A stretch of DNA of 54,330 nt from Saprospiraceae bacterium. Lineage in GTDB: Bacteria; Bacteroidota; Bacteroidia; Chitinophagales; Saprospiraceae. The stretch is from the NCBI GenBank assembly GCA_013001975.1, contig JABDKX010000226.1:1-54330 (forward strand), read 5' to 3'. The notes under the pieces are model-generated. The model saw only the letters and a list, made by a program, of their open reading frames with translations. It ran no database searches and had not been told where the DNA came from. How positions within the stretch are numbered: the stretch's first letter is position 1; every line of letters starts with the position of its first letter. The position numbers and the translations under genes are program-made. Shown here in pieces: positions 28,701 through 38,200 of this stretch.

Positions 28701-31700
28701 CAACCTATGTACAGATAATACAATCGAGCATACTCAAATTATAGAACAAAGACTTCCTGTTGAATTTGAAGAAGATGAATTTGAAGTTGAAACTTGCATT
28801 GGGAATGAGTTTGATTTGAGTACTATTTTAATTATTGATGAAAACGACACTGACCCCGACATAACTTTTCATGATGACTCTCCACCTGACGATTCGAATG
28901 AAATTGATCCAATCATTACTTTAGAAGATGAAGAACAAGAATTTTTTATTTTAGGCACCAATGAATTTGATTGTTTTGATGAAGCGGTTGTGGTTATTAT
29001 TGCTGAAGAAATGGCACTTGCAGGAGATGATATTGAAGAGGAATTTTGCATTGGCGATGAATTACTTGACTTATACCAATATTTAGAATTTCCAGCTTCC
29101 TTTGATGGTGAATTCTCTCAAACAGATGGACCCGAAGATTTGGATTTTGCATTTGCTGATGAAATCAATGTTTCAAATGCTGAGCCAGGAATTTATACCT
29201 TCCTTTACTATGTCACATCTGAAAATTCTTGTCCAGATGATGAAGCTGAATTTGTCATTGAATTATTGGAACCAATTGAGATTGAACTCATTTCAATTGC
29301 CTGCAGTCCTGATGGTCTGACATATACTATCGTAATCAGTAATGACAATTATGATGTGAACATTTCAGACGGAGTCATTATTAGTGAAACGCCAACAGAA
29401 ATAACAATCGTTGATATTCCTATTGATGTTGATATAACACTTGAGGTTCAAAACACATCAACGAGATGTGAGGCGACATTTACTTTCCAACACCCTGATT
29501 GCTCATGCCCGTCGGTTAACGCACCTGAAATTGTAACAAACGAACAAATATGTGAGGGCGAGGACCTCCCAACGCTACAAGTTACTACAGATGTTGATGT
29601 TATTGCCAATTGGTATGATGCACCAATAGGTGGGACTTTACTTATCGCAAATAGTTTGATTTATATGCCAACAAATCCACAACCTGGTATCTATACATTT
29701 TATATCGAAGGAGAAAGTACTATTCAGGCGGGTTGTTTCAGTGCCGTTCGAACGCCTATTCAATTAGAAATAATTCCAGCACCTATTGTTATGGATACAA
29801 TAATTGACTATTGTGATATTAACCAAACTGGATTTATTGAAATATTACAGAGTGAACTTGATGCTGTTGTATTCAACGGAATATCTGGACTAACCTCTAC
29901 TTACTATATAAATGAAAGCGATTTAAACAATCAAATAAATCCAATAATTTTTCCATTTACCAATTCTGAAATAAATAACCAAACCTTATACTTTGAAGTA
30001 ACGAACTCAGCCAATTGTTCATCGACCGGAGCAATTGAGGTTATAATAAATGCATTGCCAACCATTATGCCGTTAATAAATCATGAAACTTGTTTAGGTG
30101 CAACAGACGGATTTATAGACATTGAAGTTTTTACACCAAAACCACCTCATAAACTTGTCTATAATGGCGATACTTTAAATAATAATTTAATTCAAAACCT
30201 AAGTCCTGGCATTTATACTATTGAAGCCATTGATTCGATAGGTTGCAGTAATAATGTGGATATAACAATTGAACCGGGTATCGAAATAAATTTTGACAAT
30301 ATCTCAATCACCTGTGAAGATAACGGAACGAGTACAGACGCCAGTGACGATTTTTATAATATAGAATTTTCAGTAAATTCAACAGCGCAAAATGGAGGCA
30401 TGTTTTCTTTAGAACAAGTGCCTTCTGGTGTAACCAACAATTATGAATATGGTGTCCTTAATACGATTCAACTAGATGCAGATGAAACGATGCTGTCTTT
30501 CATAGCTACTGATCTCCTCCTTGGCTGTATCATCGAACAAGACATTGCAACATTGACTTCATGTTCGTCAGATTGTGAAATAACATTTATACTGTTGGAT
30601 TACTTTTGCTCAGATAACAACACACCACTCGACCCTAGCGATGATTTCTATGAGTTTTCAATTGATGCAGATGTCGTTAATGGAGGCTCAGCAAATACTT
30701 ATAATGTATTTTTAGATAATATTCTAACCTATTCGTTTGACTATAATAATACTCATTCATTCAGCATTCCTGCAATGAATCAGGCAGTCAACATAAGAAT
30801 TGAAGACAGCGAAATCACAAATTGCTTTACATCAGATATTACAGATATCTTAGCGCCATGTTCAAATGCATGTTTAATCGAGACAGAACTACTAAGTGTT
30901 GAATGTAATGATAATGGCACTCTCGCAGATGAGAATGATGATCTATTTAGTTATACTTTTCAAGTCTCACCTACCAATGCATCAGATTCATTTTCAGTTG
31001 TTGGCGTGAATGGGTTTTTTGGATATGACGAAGAAGTCACTTTTGAAAATAACGTAATCATCAATGGCGATATTTCATTAGAAATAACAGATCAACTTGA
31101 TGTGACATGTATTGTTGATCTTCTTATTTCCCCTCCCCTTCCTTGTTCTGAACCGTGTACAATAGAAATTCAAGCATTAGAAATTTCAGATTGTGATGAT
31201 AATGGTACAAATTTAGATCCTGCAGATGACACGTTTTCTGTTTCATTCATAATTGTAGCTACCGATGGCAATGTTGGAAACATAGAAATTATGGATAACA
31301 TAGGCAATGCGTATGGTCCTTTTAATTATGATCAGACAATCAACATTACAGGCTTACCTGCTGACGGATCTGATGTTACACTAACATTTACAGATACGCT
31401 AAATGGAACTTGCTTTCTAGAACAAGTTGTGTCCCAAAATTCTTGTTCTGCTGCTTGTGAAATTACAGCTACTGTAATCGATATCATCTGTTCTGATAAT
31501 GGCACAGCAGCTTCGAATGATGATGATATTTATAACGTCATAATCTTAGTTGAAGGCGTGAACAATTCCGTGAGTGGATATACAACGGATATTGGTGTCG
31601 CTGGGAACTATGATGAAGAATTGACAATTAATGATTTGCTGATATCGGATGGTGATTTTGAATTAACAATTTCAGATTTTGACCAGGTAGGCTGTCAAAC

Positions 31701-34134
31701 GAATCTTCAAATTGTAGCTCCATCTCCTTGCTCCGAACCTTGTACAATTGACTTTTTATATGTTGATATTTTAGATTGTGAAGATAATGGTACAAATACA
31801 GAAAGTGATGATGATTTCTACTCCGTCGCATTTGCAGTGAACCCGATAGCTGGTCAGGTTTCTGAATTTACAATTTTAGATAATTTAGGTAACACCTATG
31901 GACCTTTTGAATATGATACAGACATAGAGTTAGGACCTTTTGTTGCTGACGGATCTGTTATAACCTTGACCATAAACGATGTGACTAATGGAACATGTCT
32001 TTTGGAAACATCAGTTTCGCAAGAATCTTGTTCTAATGCTTGTATTATTGACGCTCAAATAATAGAAATTAATTGTAATGACAATAGCACGCAAGGGACT
32101 AATGATGACGATACTTACACAGTTGGTTTGTTAGTTGAAGGTATTAATACATCCGGTGAATATCTTATTGAAGAAATAGGGACATCCAATATGTTTGGAA
32201 TGAATGTTATACTGGGTCCGTTTAACATTTTAGATGGAGATCAAACATTTACAATTTCAGATGGATTCAATAATTCTTGCTTTACAACAATTGTAGCCAC
32301 TGCTCCTGCTCCTTGCTCCGATCCTTGTAACGTGGCTTTGTTAAATCTTGAAATTGGAGATTGTAATGATAACGGATCAGGCGATTCCAGTGAAGATGAT
32401 TTTTATAATATAAGTTTCGAAATTTCAGGTATTGAAGGCAATGGCAACAACTTTGAAATACGAGATAATGATGGCAATATCTATGGTCCATTTGATTATG
32501 ATATTTTAAATAACTTGGGGCCATTATCAGCAAATGGCAATGAAATTACTTTTACATTAGTTGATAATCTAAATGGATCGTGCATGTTAGAATTTGTTTC
32601 TCAAAGCGACCCATGTTCTGATTGTGATAGAAGCATTAATCTTGATGCTTCAACCTTAATTTTGGATTGTGATATTACTACCAGTACGCTAACTATTGCT
32701 TCTGACCCAGATATTGTTTCAATAGAATGGACGGGGCCATCATTAATAGAAACAGGAAACAGTATTGATGTTTCTTCACCAGGAACATACATTGCTTTAG
32801 CAACATTTATTGATGGTTGTACGGCGAATGCGAATGTTCAAATAACAATTGAAGACGACACACCTATTGCTGACGCAGGAGCTGATGGGGTTATTAATTG
32901 TGAAATTGAATCTTTTACACTTGATGCCAGTGGAAGTACATTTACCAATAATACGCTCGTAGAATGGCGTAATATGAATGGGGAGGTTATTTCAAACGAA
33001 ATAATGTTCACTATTGAAGAAGGAGGTACTTATTCACTTACACTTATCGATCTGAATACTTATTGTATTTCTAACACAGACGAAGTCACTGTAAACGTAT
33101 TTGACAATACGCCTTCAGCCGTTATTTTTGCAGACCCCGGAAACATTTTTAATTGCTTTATTGAATCAATTAATCTGAGTACGGAAGAAGAAGAAAATGT
33201 CATTTATAGTTGGTTGATCAACAATCAACTAACCAATGAACTAATTGTAACTATAACTGAAGTGGCAGATGTTTCATTAATAGCTCTAGATACTTTATCA
33301 AATTGTTCCACTGAATCGACAATCGTCTTTAATGACCTTACAGCTTTTCCAATAATTGCTTTAAACGATATTGAAAAAATTGGATGTAACAATGAGGCAA
33401 CATGTATAGAAGTTAATTCACTGCAATCAATGACACCTTACGAATATCGCTGGTACAATGAAGCCGGTGAACTTGTTCAAGATGGTGGAAATACATTTTG
33501 CACTAATATTGAAGGGACTTACGAAATTGAATTGACAGATACTGAAAATGGCTGTGTCAATTCACAAGATTTTGAAGTTGAATCTTCAATCGTTCCTATT
33601 GCGTCTCTACCTCAAAGTATAGAACTAAAAATTGATGATGACTTTCAACTTTCGCCAAATATTAACTTAACATCATCTAATATTGAAAGTATAGTTTGGT
33701 CCGGTAACCCTACTTTGAGTTGCAACGATTGTCCAGAACCAACCATCCTTGATTTTGTTGATAATGATATCATAATGTTAACAGTCACTTCAATTGACGG
33801 TTGCCAAGTTATTGTTGAAACGAGATTACTTTTACTTGAAGATGTTATAGTTCCAAAAGTTTATATTCCAAATGTATTCACTCCAAATATTTCTGAAAAC
33901 TTCACTATTTATGCAAGTCCAGAGATTGATATTATTGACAACATGTATATCTATGATCGTTGGGGTGAATTAATTTTTACAAATATCAATTTTGTACCGA
34001 ATGATGAATCATTAGGCTGGGATGGCTACTTTAATGATAAGCCAGTTGAGCAAGGCGTATATGTCTATATGTTTGTTTTCAAAATAAATGGTCGTGAGAC
34101 TATAGAAGTTGGTGATATTACTTTATTGAGATAA
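25705..34134 (+). CDS. Giant secreted repeat protein with type B T9SS sorting domain
   Basis: The 2809-residue, very acidic, Cys-containing protein begins at a TTG with a signal peptide (ending LFSQ). Order of parts: an N-terminal adhesion-like domain (about 25-170) and a PKD-like segment (about 180-260); eight copies of an 81-residue repeat (368-1018) with a CxG...W.(F/Y)TD.C core and a QxIxxxPAPE-type linker; linker domains (to about 1525); eight copies of a 97-residue repeat (1527-2307) starting with C.DNGT....DDxF/Y; PKD/Ig-like domains; and a C-terminal CHU_C-type domain (2714-2809) with IPNVFTPN and YDRWGELIF. The last marks export by the type IX system with type B sorting. Likely a cell-surface adhesin; the DN/DD loops suggest calcium binding. 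No partner gene (PorP/SprF type) is adjacent. Confidence 0.88.
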   Translation: MNTKIVIGIMAFCLIQTCLFSQCDTGSEPECECETADILCSINELDGYSFSMSDYQHPEDGPDPLCGGSWVPNNPTWFSFIAWCEELEITVEISNCSFTGSTGAQVGVYSDCTSFTEVECIGDDCGNEDDKVLDLDGLIIGEIYHFMIDGCLGSACDVVISVDGMCTEEIEDWTDGIDGPTDACSGDVITYPTDDLSGATTYHWYIDGVEEATTSDPEYDVTWGAAGTYELCVDASNECVDEDEDPVEDCITVTVIEPDAGTITATPNPLCPGETSDVEVTGYNEDTGISEAIIVVDPNGEVIEVLTNGSTFPVTYDECGDVTVYSLNYADFEGLTIPAVGESYSGTDCVTLCCDETDLVISFEDDEDPEFVNPPGDVMLMCFDEVPPLEDLDATDNCAPDATVSPSETGTADLCDGGMLEREWMHTDDCGNQTIHVQVIVIDPIEAPEYINPPADIEIICSDMIPDPVDLMYTNGGVGGCLIDGAVVPVVTGMFDVCGSMITYEWDFTDMCGNILNHVQTINVLPAEVPEFINPPQDVIIDCDGTVPDAIDLEYTNGDVAPCLDEAFISPVVTGAFDACGTTIEYEWDYTDACGNNINHIQKIEIIPAIEPTFIDPPADLTLDCDAYNMYTFEDLDYTNSQTSPCEISGTVSPNIVDNTNTCGGTVEAEYEYEDDCGRSIIYVQTITVDPPPAADFTSMPADITVDCSDIPDPAEALMYSNGDAGICLIEGEADPIIDEDIDECGGTITNTWEFTDDCNRTIEYVQTITITPAPEAMFESLPTDMSLTCSEFEEFEPEILDYTNNESGVCLIEGEIDPSSSGDIDECGGVIIYLWEFTDNCGRTIEHDQTITVSPAPEAEFINVPSDEIIACEDPDDNLLFLEYDNEESGICQIQGFVEAIPSGVVDACGGMITMTWTYTDICGRTITDSQEVTYLPAEEPEFIDPPEDMIIDCDEDLPDADPLEYDNDEDEPCEINGEVDAVVTVDDNIYTYYWTFTNLCTDNTIEHTQIIEQRLPVEFEEDEFEVETCIGNEFDLSTILIIDENDTDPDITFHDDSPPDDSNEIDPIITLEDEEQEFFILGTNEFDCFDEAVVVIIAEEMALAGDDIEEEFCIGDELLDLYQYLEFPASFDGEFSQTDGPEDLDFAFADEINVSNAEPGIYTFLYYVTSENSCPDDEAEFVIELLEPIEIELISIACSPDGLTYTIVISNDNYDVNISDGVIISETPTEITIVDIPIDVDITLEVQNTSTRCEATFTFQHPDCSCPSVNAPEIVTNEQICEGEDLPTLQVTTDVDVIANWYDAPIGGTLLIANSLIYMPTNPQPGIYTFYIEGESTIQAGCFSAVRTPIQLEIIPAPIVMDTIIDYCDINQTGFIEILQSELDAVVFNGISGLTSTYYINESDLNNQINPIIFPFTNSEINNQTLYFEVTNSANCSSTGAIEVIINALPTIMPLINHETCLGATDGFIDIEVFTPKPPHKLVYNGDTLNNNLIQNLSPGIYTIEAIDSIGCSNNVDITIEPGIEINFDNISITCEDNGTSTDASDDFYNIEFSVNSTAQNGGMFSLEQVPSGVTNNYEYGVLNTIQLDADETMLSFIATDLLLGCIIEQDIATLTSCSSDCEITFILLDYFCSDNNTPLDPSDDFYEFSIDADVVNGGSANTYNVFLDNILTYSFDYNNTHSFSIPAMNQAVNIRIEDSEITNCFTSDITDILAPCSNACLIETELLSVECNDNGTLADENDDLFSYTFQVSPTNASDSFSVVGVNGFFGYDEEVTFENNVIINGDISLEITDQLDVTCIVDLLISPPLPCSEPCTIEIQALEISDCDDNGTNLDPADDTFSVSFIIVATDGNVGNIEIMDNIGNAYGPFNYDQTINITGLPADGSDVTLTFTDTLNGTCFLEQVVSQNSCSAACEITATVIDIICSDNGTAASNDDDIYNVIILVEGVNNSVSGYTTDIGVAGNYDEELTINDLLISDGDFELTISDFDQVGCQTNLQIVAPSPCSEPCTIDFLYVDILDCEDNGTNTESDDDFYSVAFAVNPIAGQVSEFTILDNLGNTYGPFEYDTDIELGPFVADGSVITLTINDVTNGTCLLETSVSQESCSNACIIDAQIIEINCNDNSTQGTNDDDTYTVGLLVEGINTSGEYLIEEIGTSNMFGMNVILGPFNILDGDQTFTISDGFNNSCFTTIVATAPAPCSDPCNVALLNLEIGDCNDNGSGDSSEDDFYNISFEISGIEGNGNNFEIRDNDGNIYGPFDYDILNNLGPLSANGNEITFTLVDNLNGSCMLEFVSQSDPCSDCDRSINLDASTLILDCDITTSTLTIASDPDIVSIEWTGPSLIETGNSIDVSSPGTYIALATFIDGCTANANVQITIEDDTPIADAGADGVINCEIESFTLDASGSTFTNNTLVEWRNMNGEVISNEIMFTIEEGGTYSLTLIDLNTYCISNTDEVTVNVFDNTPSAVIFADPGNIFNCFIESINLSTEEEENVIYSWLINNQLTNELIVTITEVADVSLIALDTLSNCSTESTIVFNDLTAFPIIALNDIEKIGCNNEATCIEVNSLQSMTPYEYRWYNEAGELVQDGGNTFCTNIEGTYEIELTDTENGCVNSQDFEVESSIVPIASLPQSIELKIDDDFQLSPNINLTSSNIESIVWSGNPTLSCNDCPEPTILDFVDNDIIMLTVTSIDGCQVIVETRLLLLEDVIVPKVYIPNVFTPNISENFTIYASPEIDIIDNMYIYDRWGELIFTNINFVPNDESLGWDGYFNDKPVEQGVYVYMFVFKINGRETIEVGDITLLR
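26806..28758 (+). repeat. Eight-copy 81-residue repeat region inside giant protein
   Basis: Eight successive coding repeats of about 245 bp (residues about 368-1018). Consensus points: (E/D)F(I/T)xxPxD near the start, a Cys about 12 residues later, Y(T/D)N in the middle, CGG(T/M)I and W(E/T)(F/Y)TDxCGRTI near the end. Copies 5 and 6 are the most alike; copy 8 is the most degenerate. The pattern resembles HYR-type surface domains. Confidence 0.85.
30283..32625 (+). repeat. Eight-copy 97-residue alternating repeat region inside giant protein
   Basis: Eight successive coding repeats (residues about 1527-2307), each opening with a Cys followed by (D/E/N)DNGT and an Asp-rich DDxF/Y, and ending in C(S)xxC. 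From copy 3 on, two subtypes alternate. Copies 4, 6 and 8 share NxGNxYGPF(N/E/D)YD and an LNGTC-like end; copies 3, 5 and 7 share an NDLLISDGD-like segment and the ending APxPCSxPC. The evolving unit therefore seems to be a two-repeat block. Confidence 0.8.
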
Positions 34135-34212
34135 CAATCAAATCTAACTTTGTATCATTTTAAAAAAGTGTATAAATTTTACAATACCTTTATGCACTAA
34201 AAAAATTTTAGA

Positions 34213-35289
34213 ATGGCAGGAAATAGTTTTGGTGAAATATTTAAAATTCATACGTTTGGTGAATCACATGGTGTTGGCATTGGCGTGATCATAGATGGGT
34301 GTCCTCCAGGCATAATCATATCAGAAGATGTTATAAATAAAGAACTTGAACGTCGTAAACCGGGTCAATCAAAAATTACCACACAGAGAAAAGAAGCAGA
34401 TAAAGTAATTATACAATCGGGCATTTTTGAAGGTAAGACCACAGGCACGCCTATTTCTTTGTTTATTGCTAACCAAGATCAAAAGAGTAAAGATTATAGT
34501 CACATCAAAGATAAATTCAGACCCTCACATGCTGACAAGACATATGATCAAAAATATGGACACCGTGATTACCGAGGTGGTGGCAGATCTTCTGCAAGGG
34601 AAACTGTAGCCAGAGTTGCCGCTGGAGCCATTGCTAAATCTATTTTAAAAAAACATGGGGTTGCAATTCATGCTGGTGTTACTCAAGTTGGCAAATTGAA
34701 ACTTCAAGAAGATATTCAAAAATTAGATTTCTCTGAGACCGAGAACAATGTGGTCCGTTGCCCAAATTCACAAATGGCTGCAAAAATGGAGTCTTTAATT
34801 TTAGATATAAAAAAACAAGGCAACACAATTGGTGGTGTCATATCTTGCTTGATAAAAAACTGCCCCCCAGGCATTGGGGACCCTGTCTTTGATAAATTAC
34901 ATGCTGATTTAGGTAAGGCTATGTTGAGTATAAATGCAGTAAAAGGATTTGAATATGGCTCTGGATTTGGCTCAGTCAGTCAATTGGGTTCCGACCATAA
35001 CGATGCTTGGATTAATGAAGAAGGAACGATCAAAACAAGCACAAATTTTTCTGGAGGTATTCAAGGTGGAATCAGTAATGGTATGCCGATATACTTTAAT
35101 GTTGCTTTTAAACCAGTAGCAACGATTATGAAAGATCAAACTTCTATTGATAAAGACGGATTAGAAACAACTGTCAAAGGAAAAGGAAGACATGATCCGT
35201 GTGTGGTTCCTAGAGCGGTGCCTATTGTTGAAGCTATGGCTGCATTAGTCATCTGTGACCATATCTTAAGACAAAAAGTAAACTTATAA
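34213..35289 (+). CDS. aroC: Chorismate synthase
   Basis: AroC makes chorismate from 5-enolpyruvylshikimate 3-phosphate using reduced FMN; chorismate feeds the trp operon, folate and other aromatics. The 358-residue product carries the family signatures [18 protein letters not shown] (residues 16-33), [23 protein letters not shown] and [18 protein letters not shown]. It is a single gene between the giant protein gene and a convergent tamB-like gene (10 bp apart). Confidence 0.96.
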   Translation: MAGNSFGEIFKIHTFGESHGVGIGVIIDGCPPGIIISEDVINKELERRKPGQSKITTQRKEADKVIIQSGIFEGKTTGTPISLFIANQDQKSKDYSHIKDKFRPSHADKTYDQKYGHRDYRGGGRSSARETVARVAAGAIAKSILKKHGVAIHAGVTQVGKLKLQEDIQKLDFSETENNVVRCPNSQMAAKMESLILDIKKQGNTIGGVISCLIKNCPPGIGDPVFDKLHADLGKAMLSINAVKGFEYGSGFGSVSQLGSDHNDAWINEEGTIKTSTNFSGGIQGGISNGMPIYFNVAFKPVATIMKDQTSIDKDGLETTVKGKGRHDPCVVPRAVPIVEAMAALVICDHILRQKVNL

Positions 35290-35299
35290 ATAGGAGATT

Positions 35300-38200
35300 T
35301 TATTCGTTTGAACCTTCTGGAGATTTTGAGCTTTGAGCATCTCCTATTTTAGTTGTAGATTTTACATCTTCTTTAAAGGTATCCATCAAATTGGTAATTG
35401 ACCCAAATTCTTTTCGGTAACTAAGACCTACACCATACTTTTGTTCATTCTGACCAAGATTTCTGTCTTTGTCCCACTTACCATAAGCTCTTAGTTTCAA
35501 TCTTCGATCACTGGTTAGGTAATATTCAAGAATAAAATCATGAATAACATAATTAGTTACTTGTCCTCCTGTTGCATTCACAAAACTGGTACCGTAATCA
35601 AAACCCCATTTATCATTTTGGAATCGTGGTTTGAAGTGAACTTCAATTTCATCGGGAAAATAATTATCTGATTGTGGCGTCTCATCAAATATGCCTGAAG
35701 ACTTTGTAAAACCCAATTCAAAATCAATTCCTGAAACGAAACCATTTTCCGTCAAAGCTCCTTGAAATAATCCTGACAAGAAGAATGACAATTGGTTCGA
35801 CACAAATTCACTCAATGTATTGTACGTCGTTTCAACTACGCTGTTGGTGCTTGCAAAAACATTACCTAATGAATTGGTTGGTAAGAAACTTCTAAACATA
35901 ATAAGTCCTGCAACTTGCTCATTCAGGTCAGCTTCATTGTCTCGGAGAATCCTCATTTTACTATCTGCATAAGTTCTTAACTCTCCTTGCAACTCTGGGA
36001 ATGCCATATCAAAATTTATTGTTGGCTTATAAAGCGTTCCTCCAATTTTCAGTTTCAAATCGACGATTGTCCTTTTTTTAGATTCATTTTCGATAGCCGA
36101 ACCCGGTGCAATGTATTCTGCTAACAATACATTAACTGGAACGCTCAAATCATCATATGCCGCTTCTATATTTAAATTTGCATTAATAGGATCTCCAGTC
36201 CATATAATTTGTCCTCCCCTTTTTACTTTAAACGGCTTTGATACTATGCCTACTAATGCAGTAAATAAATATTCACCTTGTTCAACTTCATAAGAACCAT
36301 AGATATCAAAATCACCATTTCGCGAAACCGTAATCCTTAAATCACCATCACCTGTTCCTTTAATGATATCATTCCTCCTTTCATCAAATATTATATTAAC
36401 CTGAGCATCTTGAGTTATCGTTAAATTCATTTCAACATCAACGCCTTCCAACTTCACAGATTCAGTTAACGCTATTTGTTGCTTCTTCCTTACGATGTCT
36501 TCACGATTAAAAAACTTAATGAAATTTTCACTTACATCTGATTGAGAATCTTCAATAGGAATATTCAATATGGTTCCTGGTCCTGTTATGGCATCGATAG
36601 TAATATCTGTTTTAGAGAACGGTCCATAGTAATTAATATTCATCGCTCCGATGCCTATACCATAATATCGGGGGTTATCTATTTTTTCTGTATCAAGAGC
36701 TAGGAATTTGTCGGATTTCATGTTTAAATCAGAGCTGAACTTTTTAAAGAGATCATGATTTAAACCACCAGTCATAATAGCTGCGTTTCCAAATTTATCA
36801 AATAATCTGACATTAGTCAGATCAATAAATTTCTCACTTATTTTAAAAGTCTCCGTTCCCAGACCTATCAAGGCTCCAATGTAATTTATCTTTGTGTAAC
36901 CATTTTTAACATTGCCTGAACCATCAATTTTTATATTATCAAGTGTTCCAAAAATTCTTGCATTTAAATCTGCCGCACCTGAAGTTTCTGAAATCCCATC
37001 GTTAATAATAAACTCAAAAGTATTCATAACTAAATTTCGAGCTTGCAAGCTGCCTTCTATTTTTTTAGATTCTTTATTTAACTCGGCATTTATTAACAGC
37101 ATTTGAGCATCTTCAACTCTGTTAAGATTGACAGAAGCATTTATGATTCCAGAGTCATCACCTAATCGAACACTCAAAGAACCATAATCAACACCATTGA
37201 GGGTAAATTCTGGAATCTGTATGTCTGCTACAACCTGTGGTTTATCAAAAATGTCGGCTACTCTAGCGAAGACTGTTCCTTCTCCAGCAAAATCTATTTT
37301 GTCATAATTTATGATGCCGTTAGCCAAAAGAAAATCAAAATTATTTAGATTTAATTCTACACCTTTATTTTTATAATCATCTAATGAAAAGTTTCTATAA
37401 CCATCCGTTAATATAAAATCATTTATTTCAATAAACTCCTTACCAAATATGACTTGATTATTTTTATCAATATCCCATTGCGCACTAAACATCTGCAGAT
37501 TTTGATTGCTCAAGTTGAAAATAATATTCTCACCATCTAGTTTAGCGTTAACAGAGACGTCAACATATCCTACAGAGTCAAGTACATTACTTGTTGACAA
37601 TTGGATGTTAAGATTATCATTTATTAAATCTGATTTTATTTTTAACGGATCATAAAATTTTGATCCAGAAGAAATTTCGTCTACGTTTAGAAGAAGACTT
37701 GATAATTCTTTAGCATTTAAAAAATCAACTCCAAGACCACTTATAACGTAATCTTTATAAAAAGAGCTGTCTACGCTTATTGTTGCATCAATTGAATTTC
37801 GACCTAAGGCAGATTTCCCATAGATTTTTGCATTTTTAAATCTGAGGTCATAAACGTTAGCCAATTCCAAGTAATCTTTAGTATCAAATATTTCAAATTT
37901 GAATGTAAAATTTTGGACACCAACTGAAGCTTGACCATTGCTTCTAATATTTAATCTTTTAGCCCAACCTGGATGATTATTATAAATGTAGTTTTTCAAA
38001 TTGCCTTCAAGTTGTGCAAAATTAAAGTCACCATCAATACTGGCATTCATGATGTCTGAACTGAAAATAAGATTTCGAGAATTTATACCACCTGGAGCTG
38101 AGCTTAAATATAATTTCTCGAAAACGAATTCTTTTTCCTTATAAATCAGATCTAAATTTTTAACATCAACTGAACCGATAAAGTCAGTTACTGAAGATCC

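Noticed and set aside
26307-33000. Several minus-strand ORFs of 60-136 codons inside the giant gene
   Set aside because: Shadow frames created by the Asp/Glu-rich repeats; they repeat with the same period and carry no independent features.
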